From NCBI GenBank assembly GCA_903939355.1, contig CAJAHC010000101.1, positions 1 through 7,655 on the forward strand: a stretch of 7,655 bases of DNA. Reading direction: 5' to 3'. This stretch comes from an uncultured Methylococcaceae bacterium (lineage in GTDB: Bacteria; Pseudomonadota; Gammaproteobacteria; Methylococcales; Methylomonadaceae). The notes beneath the pieces are model-generated. The model was not told the origin of the DNA and did no database searches. It saw nothing but the letters and a program-made list of their open reading frames with translations. Position 1 is the first letter of the stretch, and every line of letters begins with the position of its first letter. A program made the position numbers and the translations under genes. Positions 1 to 7,351 of this stretch are shown one piece after another.

Positions 1-14
1 AAAACTTAATGTAT

Positions 15-48
15 TAGTGACGACCACTACTGTTAATGGTTGTCACTA
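15..48. repeat. Inverted repeat downstream of argB, possible terminator
   Basis: An 11-base arm at 15-25 pairs with 38-48, all Watson-Crick except one G-T wobble, leaving a 12-base loop. It lies 24 bases past the argB stop codon, where a transcript terminator for the dut-argB strand would be expected. No clear run of T follows it on the minus strand, so a classical intrinsic terminator is not proven. The nine bases at 15-23 (tagtgacga) recur directly at 75-83, across the end of argB. The rest of 1-71 shows no gene. Confidence 0.45.
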
Positions 49-71
49 GAGCCAACAATTTAGGCCTCAAG

Positions 72-1040
<969 letters not shown>

Positions 1041-1091
1041 CTATCGATGAACTTACCTAATAACAACACTAAACACAATCGGTTCTTGTCT

Positions 1092-1550
1092 TTAATGCCG
1101 GCCAGTATGGCCAAAGCCACCATCCCCTCTATCAGTAACAGTACTAAAGCTAGTAACTAGCTTAAAGGCAACTTGAACGACCGGCATAAATAATAATTGA
1201 GCAATTCTTTCACCTGGCTGGACAATGTAATCAGTGATCCCATCGTTATGCAGAATTACGCCTATTTCACCATGATAATCTGAGTCAATAATACCCATAC
1301 CTTGTCCTACCCGAACTTGACTGTTCAAACAAAGTCCACTCCTACTGGCAACCACTGCAACCAAGCCGGGGTCTTGAATATTTACAGCCAAACCGCTTCC
1401 AATTAGCCTGTTTTTGCCGCCCGCAATCACTATTGCTTCTTCAATGCAGGCAATCAAATCGACTCCCGCAGAACCTGTTGTCTTATAAGCAGGAAGGCCG
1501 TATTTTTCAAGCAGAGGATTAACTACCCTTGTTTCAATTAATCTTTTCAT
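1092..1550 (-). CDS. dut: Deoxyuridine 5'-triphosphate nucleotidohydrolase (dUTPase)
   Basis: Hydrolyses dUTP to dUMP and pyrophosphate, keeping uracil out of DNA and supplying dUMP for thymidylate synthesis. At 152 residues it has the usual length of a trimeric bacterial dUTPase, with all five motifs in order: GSAGVDLIA (26-34), SRSGL (69-73), [10 protein letters not shown] with the catalytic aspartate (86-95), [10 protein letters not shown] (112-121) and the glycine-rich, phenylalanine-bearing tail [12 protein letters not shown] (141-152). Just before motif 3 the E. coli enzyme reads LGNLVG, with an asparagine in the uracil pocket. Here it reads VGQGMG, a glutamine at about 83, a variant probably shared with other bacterial dUTPases. 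A purine-rich GAGGG lies 10 bases before the ATG. In many gammaproteobacteria dut sits between coaBC and argB (with algC in pseudomonads). Here coaBC and algC are absent and dut is first in its transcript. Confidence 0.97.
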   Translation of the reverse strand: MKRLIETRVVNPLLEKYGLPAYKTTGSAGVDLIACIEEAIVIAGGKNRLIGSGLAVNIQDPGLVAVVASRSGLCLNSQVRVGQGMGIIDSDYHGEIGVILHNDGITDYIVQPGERIAQLLFMPVVQVAFKLVTSFSTVTDRGDGGFGHTGRH

Positions 1551-1577
1551 TTACCCAATACCCTCTATAAAACAAAA

Positions 1578-1583
1578 ATTATA
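1578..1583 (-). promoter_or_regulatory. Probable -10 element for dut-argB
   Basis: On the minus strand this reads TATAAT, a perfect sigma-70 -10 hexamer, 27 bases before the dut start codon, which would give a short leader of about 20 bases. No good -35 hexamer lies 16-18 bases upstream, and the bases just before the -10 box (GGG) do not make an extended -10. It is therefore either a promoter helped by an activator or a weak one. Confidence 0.45.
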
Positions 1584-1673
1584 CCCTAGCCCTTGCCAAT
1601 TATGTTTAAGATCTCGACTGCTTGGTAAACTAACCCTTCTTAAATTCATTACGTTAATAGCAAGAACGCTCTT

Positions 1674-1702
1674 TTATCAAGCACATCAATAAAAACTGTA
1701 AT
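1674..1702 (+). promoter_or_regulatory. Probable sigma-70 promoter for the DUF2782 gene
   Basis: TTATCA at 1674-1679 (four of six matches to the -35 consensus) and TGTAAT at 1697-1702 (five of six to the -10) are separated by the ideal 17 bases. Transcription would start near 1709, about 30 bases before the ATG at 1741. It is the only well-spaced pair I see in this 190-bp divergent gap. The sequence is AT-rich, so chance matches are possible. Confidence 0.4.
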
Positions 1703-1740
1703 AAGATAGCGGCAATTTCTAAAATGTAAGAGCCATTACT

Positions 1741-2079
1741 ATGCGTCGTTTTATTATACTTTTTTTCCTTAGCTTCCCAGCATTTGCTGTTGATGAGCAA
1801 CCACCCAACTTGGAAGCTGTACCGGAAGCACCAGAGCCGCCATTACCAGTACAAAGTGGAGAAACATTAGAACCCGATATTACTATTATTCGTAAAGGTA
1901 AAAATACCCTACAAGAATACCGTAGAGGCGGCAGACTTTATATGATTAAAGTAGTGCCGGATGTTGGTCCTCCTTACTATTTTATAGATAATGATGGTGA
2001 CGAAAAGATGGATGTCCGTCAAGACGATTTGGATAATGGTTTTAGTAAAATTAATATGTGGAAAATATTTGAATGGTAG
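1741..2079 (+). CDS. DUF2782 family small exported protein
   Basis: A 112-residue protein of unknown function. An N-terminal signal peptide is visible: MRR, a hydrophobic stretch, then AFA at 14-16 before VDEQ, so cleavage after residue 16 is likely and the mature protein should be periplasmic. Residues 17-45 are rich in proline and glutamate and probably disordered. The conserved part runs from about 47 to 112: EPDITIIRKGKNTLQEYRRGG, then RLYMIKVVPDVGPPYYFID, and a tail ending with a tryptophan-bearing segment. This matches my memory of DUF2782, a family of small gammaproteobacterial proteins often encoded near polA. The DNDGDEKMD stretch at 88-96 is acidic and resembles a calcium-binding loop, but no EF-hand is evident. 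A ribosome binding site (AAGAG) lies 8 bases before the ATG. It stands alone, divergent from dut and convergent with the transketolase gene. Confidence 0.85.
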   Translation: MRRFIILFFLSFPAFAVDEQPPNLEAVPEAPEPPLPVQSGETLEPDITIIRKGKNTLQEYRRGGRLYMIKVVPDVGPPYYFIDNDGDEKMDVRQDDLDNGFSKINMWKIFEW

Positions 2080-2171
2080 TTGGTGGCTTAGACCAGCTCT
2101 TAATCAAATCATAACCAAATGACCCATCAAAAAAACGATAGTATTACGCCTCTTAATGAGCTTTTTATCTC

Positions 2172-2203
2172 CCCTCTCAAGGATTAGAATATTCAAGAGA
2201 GGG
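2172..2203. terminator. Possible bidirectional terminator hairpin between convergent genes
   Basis: CCCTCTC at 2172-2178 pairs perfectly with GAGAGGG at 2197-2203 around an 18-base loop. The hairpin lies in the 162-bp gap where the DUF2782 gene and the transketolase gene converge, and it is GC-rich against an AT-rich background. The flanks are only moderately T-rich on either strand, so its role as a terminator rests on position and stem strength. I see no gene in the rest of 2080-2241. Confidence 0.5.
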
Positions 2204-2241
2204 TTGATATTAAAGTAGTATTTGTTATAAATTGGCTAAAT

Positions 2242-4146
2242 TTAAACGTTTAAGAGTGCTTTTGTTTTAGCCATAATGCCTGCTGGATCAATGCCTTGGT
2301 GAGGGAATTGCTCCCACAGACCACCGCAACCTTCTATGTGTGTGCCAATGTGGGCGTATTTCGGAGTCAAACCACGCTCCAGCAACCAAGAACCAAAACG
2401 ACTGCCCAGACCAGTCTTTTTATTATAGGACTCAACAACCAAGACCATTGGCGAGTTACCAATTTTGGTCATCATGTCTTCATCGATAACATTCAAAGTG
2501 GGTTTGTTAATCAAACCAACATCAATGCCTTCTTGTTTGAGACGTTCAACTGCATCTAATGCACGGTATAAAGATTCTCCGAAGCTAACAATATAACCTT
2601 GTGTACCTTCACGAATAACTTCATCCTTACCCGATACAAATTGGTAATTACCACCAAAATAATCTTCACCATCGGTATTTAGAATGGTTGGCACTTTAGA
2701 GCGGGTTGAAAATACAAAACGCAACCCTGGATTAAAAAAGATTGTTTCCAAACAGGCTTTCATTTGTAGTGGGTCAGCTGGAAAGTAAAGGTTAGTTGCA
2801 TAACCATCACTCAAGCCATTGTCGGCAAACATATTATTCAAACCGAAATGACAAGTATTGTCGGCCATGTCATCTATGCCAGAATGTGAGAAATGACTTA
2901 GCACATTAGAATTGTTTAGACGTGCCATGGTAATTTCTGAAAGCAGCATTTCCAGAAAGGCGCTAAAGGTTCCAAAAATTCCTTGTTTACCAGCTTCCAT
3001 TCCAAAACCGGCGGCAGCTGAAAAATTACCGCGCTCCATAATACCTGATGAGATAAATACTTCAGGATAAGCTGCGTGAATTTTGAAAAGACCACAAGAA
3101 CCCTCGAGATCACTGTCAATAACCCTAACTTTTTCAAAGCGTTCTGCTTCACTTAGACGACCGAGAATTTCAACTGCAACATCACCAAAAACGTTACGGT
3201 TGGCATCCCATTTATCACTTGAGCCTAGAAAAACGGCATCATTTTTAGGTGCTTTAATTTCTTTAAGGTGATCGGCTGCCGCTTGTTGACCACGAGATTC
3301 CAAGTATTCAACGGCTACTTTTACAGAAATAACGTCATGGCCATGGGTTGAACCTTCCAAGCCAACAATACCAGGACACATGGGGCGATGATTAATAACA
3401 GCAACGGGGCCATCAGTGTTGATAGCAAGGCAAATGCGTTTATATAAATCGTCAAGGTCTTCGCCATCGCCTTCTAATACCGTTACACCTTGACCTGCCA
3501 ATGTTTTAGCAGTAGTGCACCCAGGTAAATAATGTGATGGATGACCTGCTATGGTGACGTTATTATCATCAATAATCAGTTTAACGTTCAAGCCTTGAGC
3601 AACGGCCAAGCGAGCGGCTTCTGCATCATTACCTTCTTGTTGTGAGCCGTCAGAGCCTAAGCAAAATAATACTTTACGTGGATTGGCAATAGCTACTCCA
3701 TTGACATAAGGCCACATGTGGCCTAAGCGCCCAGAACTAAATTTAACGCCGGGTGTAAATCCTAACTCAGGGTGGCCTGGTAAATGAGAGTGTGCCGCAC
3801 GGTATTCCATTAAGCGTTCAGCTGGTAGGTCACCATTTAGAGTAGACATAAGATATTGAGTAGCTACGCGGTGTCCGGCTTCATCAAAAAATATGGGAAC
3901 AAAGCCATTGGCTGATCCGCGAAATAAAGCGTCCATGATCATAACTTCTGGCACAGTATCATAAGGACCGCCGGTGTGTCCGCCAACACCTCTAGCAGCA
4001 CCAGTTGCGGTAAAAAATACAATAGCGTCTCTGCAAAGTTGAATGTTAGCTTTAAGACTTTCTCTTTGTTGATTGCTAAGGGTGTTGATACTAGGATCTA
4101 GCGTTATACGTTGATAGGCGCCAAGATCAATGGGGAAATTAGACAT
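2242..4146 (-). CDS. Divergent transketolase-family enzyme (thiamine diphosphate-dependent)
   Basis: A full-length 634-residue protein in the three-domain order of transketolases (E. coli TktA has 663). Transketolases move two-carbon ketol units between sugar phosphates in the pentose phosphate and carbon-fixation cycles. Residues matching the E. coli active site by my alignment: H57 (GGHTGGP), H92, H124 (PGHPELGF), D166 and N195 for the metal ion and cofactor, the catalytic glutamate E371 (GIMERG), D429 and H433 (DNTCH), H421, R317 and R482 for substrate phosphate. Departures: GDG of the cofactor motif is SDG at 165-167, GPLGQG is GRLGHM at 139-144, and the usual DRDRFVLSNGHG is replaced by a segment around FFDEAGHR (87-93). 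The C-terminal domain ends HIEGCGGLWEQF, also unusual. It is probably an active enzyme, but its substrates cannot be told, and it may be a second, specialised paralogue. The ATG has a weak GAGAAG site 6 bases upstream. It is monocistronic and divergent from the MHS transporter. Confidence 0.85.
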   Translation of the reverse strand: MSNFPIDLGAYQRITLDPSINTLSNQQRESLKANIQLCRDAIVFFTATGAARGVGGHTGGPYDTVPEVMIMDALFRGSANGFVPIFFDEAGHRVATQYLMSTLNGDLPAERLMEYRAAHSHLPGHPELGFTPGVKFSSGRLGHMWPYVNGVAIANPRKVLFCLGSDGSQQEGNDAEAARLAVAQGLNVKLIIDDNNVTIAGHPSHYLPGCTTAKTLAGQGVTVLEGDGEDLDDLYKRICLAINTDGPVAVINHRPMCPGIVGLEGSTHGHDVISVKVAVEYLESRGQQAAADHLKEIKAPKNDAVFLGSSDKWDANRNVFGDVAVEILGRLSEAERFEKVRVIDSDLEGSCGLFKIHAAYPEVFISSGIMERGNFSAAAGFGMEAGKQGIFGTFSAFLEMLLSEITMARLNNSNVLSHFSHSGIDDMADNTCHFGLNNMFADNGLSDGYATNLYFPADPLQMKACLETIFFNPGLRFVFSTRSKVPTILNTDGEDYFGGNYQFVSGKDEVIREGTQGYIVSFGESLYRALDAVERLKQEGIDVGLINKPTLNVIDEDMMTKIGNSPMVLVVESYNKKTGLGSRFGSWLLERGLTPKYAHIGTHIEGCGGLWEQFPHQGIDPAGIMAKTKALLNV

Positions 4147-4204
4147 AGTTTACTTCTCGCAGTTAAAGGTTAAAGTTTTTGAATTTTATTATTCGTATGG
4201 GCAG

Positions 4205-4231
4205 ATTATAACCGAAAATGAAAGTTGCTAA
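4205..4231 (-). promoter_or_regulatory. Probable promoter for the transketolase gene
   Basis: On the minus strand TATAAT (4205-4210) is a perfect -10 hexamer, preceded after 15 bases by TTAGCA (4226-4231), four of six matches to a -35. The spacing is shorter than the optimum of 17. Transcription would begin near 4198, giving a leader of about 50 bases before the ATG at 4146. Confidence 0.4.
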
Positions 4232-4420
4232 TATGCTTCTGATTTCTATTTTTCAGGTTACCTAGACTAAGCTTTTTAATGACAAATTATTTATTGTAAA
4301 TTTAACCATCTCTTTTTATGCGTTATTTTGACTCTCTAGATAGAGTTACACTTAATTAGTTACTCATATTGTATAAATAACATGTTTTATTGGTGCATTA
4401 GGATTGAGATTCAAGATGTG

Positions 4421-4441
4421 TTGCATAAGAGAAAAATGCAA
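4421..4441 (+). repeat. Stem-loop in the leader of the MHS transporter gene
   Basis: TTGCAT (4421-4426) pairs with ATGCAA (4436-4441) around the purine-rich loop AAGAGAAAA. A G-T wobble and a T-A pair extend the stem outward to eight pairs. It ends 40 bases before the TTG start codon. It could be an operator half-site pair or a leader hairpin. In AT-rich DNA a six-base perfect match is not rare, so the functional reading is tentative. Confidence 0.3.
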
Positions 4442-4480
4442 TAATGAACAACATAATGTTAATAATGCTTAACAAGTAGG

Positions 4481-5767
4481 TTGAAATTGCTCAAAATCCC
4501 AGTCACTCCTTCTGTTACGCGTATCGCTTTGGCCAGTTTTATTGGCACCTGCATTGAATTTTACGATTTTTATATTTATGGAATGGCTGCAGCATTAGTA
4601 ATTGGTCCTGTTTTTTTTGCCAGTGAGAATTCCGCCAGCCAGTCATTAAGTTCGTTTTTGACTTTTTCAGTCGCTTTTCTCGCGCGCCCTTTCGGTGCGA
4701 TCTTATTTGGACATTTTGGCGATCGTGTCGGCCGCAAAGCCACCTTGGTCGCATCATTGTTGATAATGGGTTTTTCTACAACATTAATTGGTTTATTACC
4801 TGGCTATAATGTTATTGGAGCTTGGGCGCCCGTTTTATTGTGTTTACTGCGCATTGGGCAGGGAATAGGTTTGGGAGGTGAATGGGGCGGAGCCGTGCTT
4901 TTGGCAACTGAAAATGCACCCGCTGGTAAGCGAGGCTTATATGGTATGTTTCCTCAATTGGGACCACCAGCGGGATTTCTTCTTGCAACAGGAAGTTTTT
5001 TAATACTCACCTACTTTCTGACTGAGCAAGAGTTTAAAGATTGGGGGTGGCGATTGCCGTTTCTTGGAAGCTCCATTCTAGTTATGGTTGGCTTGTATAT
5101 TCGGTTAGCTTTAACAGAAACACCAGTGTTTGCAAAAATCTTACAGAAGCGCCAACAAGTTACTTTGCCTTTTATAGTCATACTAAAAAGACATTTTCCC
5201 CAATTAGTCTTAGGCTCTCTGGCGATGGTCGTGTGTTATGCATTGTTTTATATCGCAACAGTATTTTCACTTGGCTATGGCACTAATAGCTTACATATGC
5301 CACGACAACAATTTCTTGGCATGTTAAGTGTGGCAATAATTTTTATGGCGCTTGCCATACCAATATCGGCATGGGCCGCTGATTATTTTGGACGACGCCC
5401 TGTATTACTTATTGCTGGTGCTGCCGCACTTTTGTCTGGTTTCGCTATGGAGCCTATGTTAGATAGTGGATCACCTTTCATAGTCACTGCTTTTTTAGCA
5501 CTGGAGTTGTTTTTAATGGGAGCAACTTTTGCACCGATGGGTGCTTTATTACCCGAACTGTTTCCCTCTGAGTTACGCTATACTGGTGCCGGAACAGCTT
5601 ATAATTTAGGGGGGATCTTGGGAGCATCGTTTGCACCTTATTTGGCGCAGCGATTGGTTAACGAAGGGGGATTAGCTTGGGTTGGCGGTTATGTTTCATT
5701 AGCGGCGGTTATTAGTTTAATTGCCGTATATTTGATACCTGAAACTCACAAAAACCAATGGATATAA
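4481..5767 (+). CDS. MFS transporter, metabolite:H+ symporter (MHS) family
   Basis: A 428-residue inner-membrane protein with about 12 hydrophobic segments, expected to import a small organic solute with protons. It has the signatures of the MHS branch (ProP, ShiA, KgtP, CitA relatives): ASFIGTCIEFYDFYIYG near 18-34, the loop 2-3 motif GHFGDRVGRK (77-86), RIGQGIGLGGEWGGAVLL (124-141), its half-repeat DYFGRRP (301-307), the FPSELRYTGAG element (361-371) and PETH near the end. The substrate cannot be read from sequence: relatives carry dicarboxylates, shikimate, proline, betaine or citrate. There is no in-frame ATG before residue 35, and an in-frame stop lies at 4463, so the start must be TTG. 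TTG at 4481 abuts the AAGTAGG ribosome site. TTG at 4487 sits six bases after it and may be the true start, two residues shorter. It is divergent from the transketolase gene and convergent with rpmG. Confidence 0.93.
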   Translation: MKLLKIPVTPSVTRIALASFIGTCIEFYDFYIYGMAAALVIGPVFFASENSASQSLSSFLTFSVAFLARPFGAILFGHFGDRVGRKATLVASLLIMGFSTTLIGLLPGYNVIGAWAPVLLCLLRIGQGIGLGGEWGGAVLLATENAPAGKRGLYGMFPQLGPPAGFLLATGSFLILTYFLTEQEFKDWGWRLPFLGSSILVMVGLYIRLALTETPVFAKILQKRQQVTLPFIVILKRHFPQLVLGSLAMVVCYALFYIATVFSLGYGTNSLHMPRQQFLGMLSVAIIFMALAIPISAWAADYFGRRPVLLIAGAAALLSGFAMEPMLDSGSPFIVTAFLALELFLMGATFAPMGALLPELFPSELRYTGAGTAYNLGGILGASFAPYLAQRLVNEGGLAWVGGYVSLAAVISLIAVYLIPETHKNQWI

Positions 5768-5792
5768 GTGCATCGTTTTAAAGTGGCACTTA
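5765..5792. repeat. Inverted repeat at the stop codon of the MHS gene
   Basis: TAAGTGC (5765-5771) pairs perfectly with GCACTTA (5786-5792), with a 14-base loop. The left arm includes the transporter's TAA stop codon. A competing small dyad, AAGT/ACTT at 5781-5791, lies inside. No T-run follows, so this may add to the stronger hairpin 10 bases further on. Confidence 0.35.
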
Positions 5793-5801
5793 AATAAACC
5801 A

Positions 5802-5831
5802 GATAATTACAGCAATATAGCTGTAATTATC
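5802..5831. terminator. 12-bp perfect hairpin between convergent MHS and rpmG genes
   Basis: GATAATTACAGC (5802-5813) is exactly complementary to GCTGTAATTATC (5820-5831) around a 6-base loop, AATATA. It lies in the 101-bp gap between the stop codons of the plus-strand transporter and minus-strand rpmG, the expected place for a bidirectional terminator. The stem is AT-rich and neither flank carries a strong T-run, so termination efficiency is uncertain. The perfect pairing over 12 bases argues against chance. Confidence 0.6.
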
Positions 5832-5868
5832 CTAACTAATTTATAAGAAGTCTTGTAAAGATTAGTTT

Positions 5869-6024
5869 TTATTTAATTTTAGCTTCTTTGTAGATAACAT
5901 ATTTTCGAATAACGGGATCAAATTTTTTGATCTCCATTTTTTCAGGCATAGTGCGCTTGTTTTTAGTTGTAGTATAAAAATGCCCAGTGCCTTCGGTAGA
6001 AATTAATTTAATTTTATCGCGCAT
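5869..6024 (-). CDS. rpmG: 50S ribosomal protein L33
   Basis: A 51-residue basic protein of the large ribosomal subunit, located near the E site. The body ([39 protein letters not shown]) follows E. coli L33 almost residue for residue. The four zinc-binding cysteines of the alternative form are absent, so this is the zinc-independent type. The start ATG at 6024 gives MRDKIKL, four residues shorter than the E. coli N terminus, a common gammaproteobacterial form, and is preceded by a good AAGGAGAT ribosome site. Eleven bases separate it from the rpmB stop codon, so the two are one operon, the usual arrangement. The frequent third member, radC, is not present here. Confidence 0.97.
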   Translation of the reverse strand: MRDKIKLISTEGTGHFYTTTKNKRTMPEKMEIKKFDPVIRKYVIYKEAKIK

Positions 6025-6035
6025 TTTTTATCTCC

Positions 6036-6272
6036 TTAAACTTTGGTGCCGTTTTTACGCAAATCCGCCAATACGGCGTCTATGCCATTTTTATCAATGA
6101 TACGCATTGCTTTGGTAGAAATTCTAAGACGCACCCAACGATTTTCGCTTTCTACCCAAAATCTGTGATGTTGCAGATTTGGCAAAAAACGTCTTTTTGT
6201 TCTGTTGTTTGCGTGTGATACGTTGTTACCAGTAACTGGGTGTTTGCCTGTTACTTGACATACTCTAGACAT
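6036..6272 (-). CDS. rpmB: 50S ribosomal protein L28
   Basis: A 78-residue large-subunit protein of exactly the E. coli length. Recognisable stretches are [21 protein letters not shown] at the N terminus, [19 protein letters not shown] in the middle, and the C-terminal [16 protein letters not shown]. It lacks the CxxC zinc-binding pairs found in some L28 forms, as C5 is the only cysteine. AGAGG lies 6 bases before the ATG. It is first in the rpmB-rpmG operon and divergent from gshB across a 130-bp gap. Confidence 0.98.
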   Translation of the reverse strand: MSRVCQVTGKHPVTGNNVSHANNRTKRRFLPNLQHHRFWVESENRWVRLRISTKAMRIIDKNGIDAVLADLRKNGTKV

Positions 6273-6314
6273 AATTAACCTCTTGGTGTGCCTAAATTTT
6301 AAAGTTAGCCCGTC

Positions 6315-6342
6315 TTTATACCAAAAATTCTTTTCAAGGTAA
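6315..6342 (-). promoter_or_regulatory. Probable promoter of the rpmB-rpmG operon
   Basis: On the minus strand TGG directly precedes TATAAA (6315-6320), forming an extended -10 element. A poor -35 candidate, TTACCT (6337-6342), sits 16 bases upstream. The leader before the rpmB ATG at 6272 would be about 35 bases. An extended -10 can make up for a poor -35. Confidence 0.45.
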
Positions 6343-6367
6343 ATAACTATCTATAAAATAAGAACGA

Positions 6368-6373
6368 TATAAT
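6368..6373 (+). promoter_or_regulatory. Probable -10 element for gshB
   Basis: TATAAT, a perfect -10 hexamer, lies 29 bases before the gshB ATG, and transcription would start near 6380. No recognisable -35 is present at 16-18 bases upstream, and that space is very AT-rich. The rpmB and gshB promoters face away from each other and their -10 boxes are about 50 bases apart. Confidence 0.4.
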
Positions 6374-6402
6374 TTTTCTCAAGCAACTAAAACGGAACAA
6401 TA

Positions 6403-7350
6403 ATGCCTATTAAGCTCGGCATGGTGATGGACTCCATTGACCATATCAATATAAAAAAAGATACAAGTTTTGCCATGTTACTTGAGGCACAGGTTAGATG
6501 TTGGGAACTCCATTATATGGAACTCAATGATTTGTTTTTAAGAAATGGCCGTGCTTACGCAAGAACGCGAACATTAACAGTTCAACGGAATGCGCAACAA
6601 TGGTATCGGTTTATTGGTGAACAAGATATTCCACTTGATCAGCTTGATGTCATCATAATGCGAAAGGACCCTCCTTTTGATCAAGAATATATTTACGCCA
6701 CTTATTTATTGGAACGAGCTGAAAGCATGGGTGTTTACGTTGTAAACAAACCTCAGTCGCTTAGAGATGCCAATGAAAAGTTATTTACGGCATGGTTTCC
6801 TCAGTGTTGCGCAGAAACGCTGGTTGCTAGAGAGCCTGCCAGAATAAGGAGCTTTTTACATGAGCAAGGCGAAATTATTTTAAAACCATTAGATGGAATG
6901 GGTGGAACCTCCATTTTTCATTTACGTAAGGATGACCCAAATCTTAGTGTTATTCTAGAAACCATGACGCAGTATAATAGCCGTTATGTAATGGCCCAAA
7001 AATATATCCCCGAAATTAAAGACGGTGATAAACGTATTCTCATGATCAATGGTGAAGCTGTGCCTTATGCGTTGGCGCGCATTCCTGCTCAGGGCGAAAC
7101 GCGAGGTAATCTGGCTGCTGGCGGACGTGCTGAAGGTCGTGAACTAACCGAGCAAGATTGCTGGATTGCCAGTCAGGTAGGGCCTACGCTACGAGAGAAG
7201 GGTCTGATTTTTGTTGGATTAGATGTTATCGGTGATAAGTTGACTGAAATTAATGTAACTAGCCCTACCTGTGTTCAGGAGTTAGATCAACAATTTGGAC
7301 TTAATATAGCAGGAACATTGATGGATCATATAGAAATAAATCTTCAATAA
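6403..7350 (+). CDS. gshB: Glutathione synthetase
   Basis: Joins gamma-glutamylcysteine and glycine with ATP to make glutathione, the last step of its synthesis, in the cytoplasm. The 315-residue protein is nearly the E. coli length (316) and collinear with it. Landmarks are GMVMDSIDHINIKKDTSFA at the N terminus, MRKDPPFDQEYIYATY (86-101), NKPQSLRDANEKLFTAW (115-131), the ATP-grasp segment ILKPLDGMGGTSIF (159-172), AQKYIPEIKDGDKRIL (198-213), the glycine-rich RGNLAAGGRAEGR (234-246) and the metal and substrate segment GLDVIGDKLTEINVTSPT (272-289). GGA lies 7 bases before the ATG, and the start matches the family N terminus. The TonB-like gene follows after one base, so translation may be coupled. 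In Pseudomonas the same gshB-tonB pair precedes the pilGHIJ twitching genes. Confidence 0.98.
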   Translation: MPIKLGMVMDSIDHINIKKDTSFAMLLEAQVRCWELHYMELNDLFLRNGRAYARTRTLTVQRNAQQWYRFIGEQDIPLDQLDVIIMRKDPPFDQEYIYATYLLERAESMGVYVVNKPQSLRDANEKLFTAWFPQCCAETLVAREPARIRSFLHEQGEIILKPLDGMGGTSIFHLRKDDPNLSVILETMTQYNSRYVMAQKYIPEIKDGDKRILMINGEAVPYALARIPAQGETRGNLAAGGRAEGRELTEQDCWIASQVGPTLREKGLIFVGLDVIGDKLTEINVTSPTCVQELDQQFGLNIAGTLMDHIEINLQ

Positions 7351-7351
7351 T

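Larger units (their letters stand above)
4147..4480. other. Divergent intergenic region between the transketolase and MHS transporter genes
   Basis: This is 334 bp of AT-rich DNA without a credible gene. It holds a candidate minus-strand promoter for the transketolase gene and three dyads: ACTCT/AGAGT at 4331-4346; TTGCAT/ATGCAA at 4421-4441 with a 9-base loop; and, just before the transporter start, AACAT-A-ATGTT (4450-4460) overlapping GTTAA/TTAAC (4458-4473). For the transporter I see a loose TATAAA near 4372 but no matched -35. The ATGs at 4444, 4456 and 4465 are out of frame with the transporter, and the last opens only ATGCTTAACAAGTAG. Confidence 0.6.

Noticed and set aside
2242..2253. 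TTAAACGTTTAA 12-bp perfect palindrome at the end of the transketolase gene
   Set aside because: It encodes the last codons and the stop, is purely AT-rich around a central CG, and is most likely chance.
2916..3271. Open frames of 62-78 codons on both strands inside the transketolase gene
   Set aside because: They overlap a continuous 634-codon gene with recognised motifs; their translations show no known pattern.
4444..4479. Possible leader peptide starting at ATGs 4444, 4456 or 4465
   Set aside because: The last ATG gives only ATGCTTAACAAGTAG, the others share its frame and stop, and there is no run of regulatory codons as in attenuators.
4539..5286. Open frames inside the MHS transporter gene, on both strands
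   Set aside because: The translations are low-complexity basic or cysteine-scattered shadows of the transporter frame.
5802..5831. Hairpin considered as part of a tRNA or small structured RNA gene
   Set aside because: A single stem-loop with no cloverleaf, no conserved T-loop and no promoter; an intergenic 3' structure is simpler.
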